The position numbers and the translations under genes are program-made. From Mesostigma viride (Eukaryota > Streptophyta > Mesostigmatophyceae > Mesostigmatales > Mesostigmataceae), in the NCBI GenBank assembly GCA_009746045.1, contig RPFO01000002.1, positions 1,559,642-1,623,641 on the forward strand: a DNA stretch of 64,000 nt, in the 5' to 3' direction. Under the pieces are notes generated by a model, which was given only the letters and a program-made list of their open reading frames with translations, was not told where the DNA came from and did no database searches. Below are positions 63,772 to 64,000 of this stretch, one piece after another (position 1 is the stretch's first letter; the number at the start of each line of letters is the position of its first letter).

Positions 63772-64000
63772 ATGTGGCTGTGTTAGTGACGGCCGGGCAT
63801 GTCTTGTTAATTAAACTTCCCATTTTGCAATGTGCCAAGTAGTTCAAAGGTATGTTGTCGTGGGCTATACATATGGACATGCACTGCACATCACAGCTTT
63901 GTGGCATACTGGCAATGTCTACCTTACATGATGCATTCTGCTAGCAATGGTCACCACTCAGGCATTCACATGCACCAAGGTTTTGCACACTGGTTGTACT
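63772..64000. other. No feature seen
   Basis: No ORF, repeat or motif that I can support before the window ends. Confidence 0.4.

Overview
The window is eukaryotic nuclear DNA made almost entirely of transposable elements. I see no host gene I would defend, no rRNA, no CRISPR array and no prokaryotic operon structure. The organism is probably an alga or other protist: the content is a mix of Copia-like LTR retrotransposons, LINEs with hairpin 3' ends, a LINE that appears to carry a restriction-like endonuclease, and hAT DNA transposons. The sequence alone does not fix the species.

LTR elements. Four nearly complete Copia-type elements have both LTRs and a perfect 5-bp target-site duplication (TSD): C (7856-15162, minus, TSD ATGGC), A (16239-24066, minus, TSD CATTC), B (30622-37076, plus, TSD TATTA) and D (53441-61829, minus, TSD TAAAT). 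An older one, E2, has a 5' LTR at 16161-24698 (split by A), a decayed body, and a 3' LTR at 40294-40993. On the coding strand every LTR starts AGTT and most end AACT, instead of TG...CA. All pol genes read integrase, then a protease-like domain, then reverse transcriptase (RT), then RNase H. The canonical Copia order places protease before integrase. The RT catalytic box is HGDD rather than YVDD. Three gag-to-pol solutions occur: an in-frame UGA (A and D), an A6G slippery site (C) and a short -1 overlap (B). A and D also carry an extra ORF (ORF0) between the 5' LTR and gag. A 626-bp miniature element with palindromic LTRs has the same AGTT start.

Nesting. A lies in the 5' LTR of E2, which lies in ORF1 of an ORF1-only LINE; C lies in the same ORF1. 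B lies in a hAT element (29177-37109), which lies in the body of E2. D lies in the 5' LTR of the miniature element, which lies in the endonuclease region of another LINE.

Other regions. 1-6560 holds miniature-element pieces, a 1.35-kb terminal-inverted-repeat element, and a 421-bp direct repeat. 41-44 kb is low-complexity repeat plus a broken ORF1-like gene. 44.4-48.4 kb holds an ORF1-only LINE and a pile-up of LINE fragments, including two insertions at the same 11-nt site. 48.4-51 kb is mostly featureless, with one weak gene model. The last 1.3 kb has a tRNA-like fragment, a large palindrome and an N-terminal LINE RT fragment.
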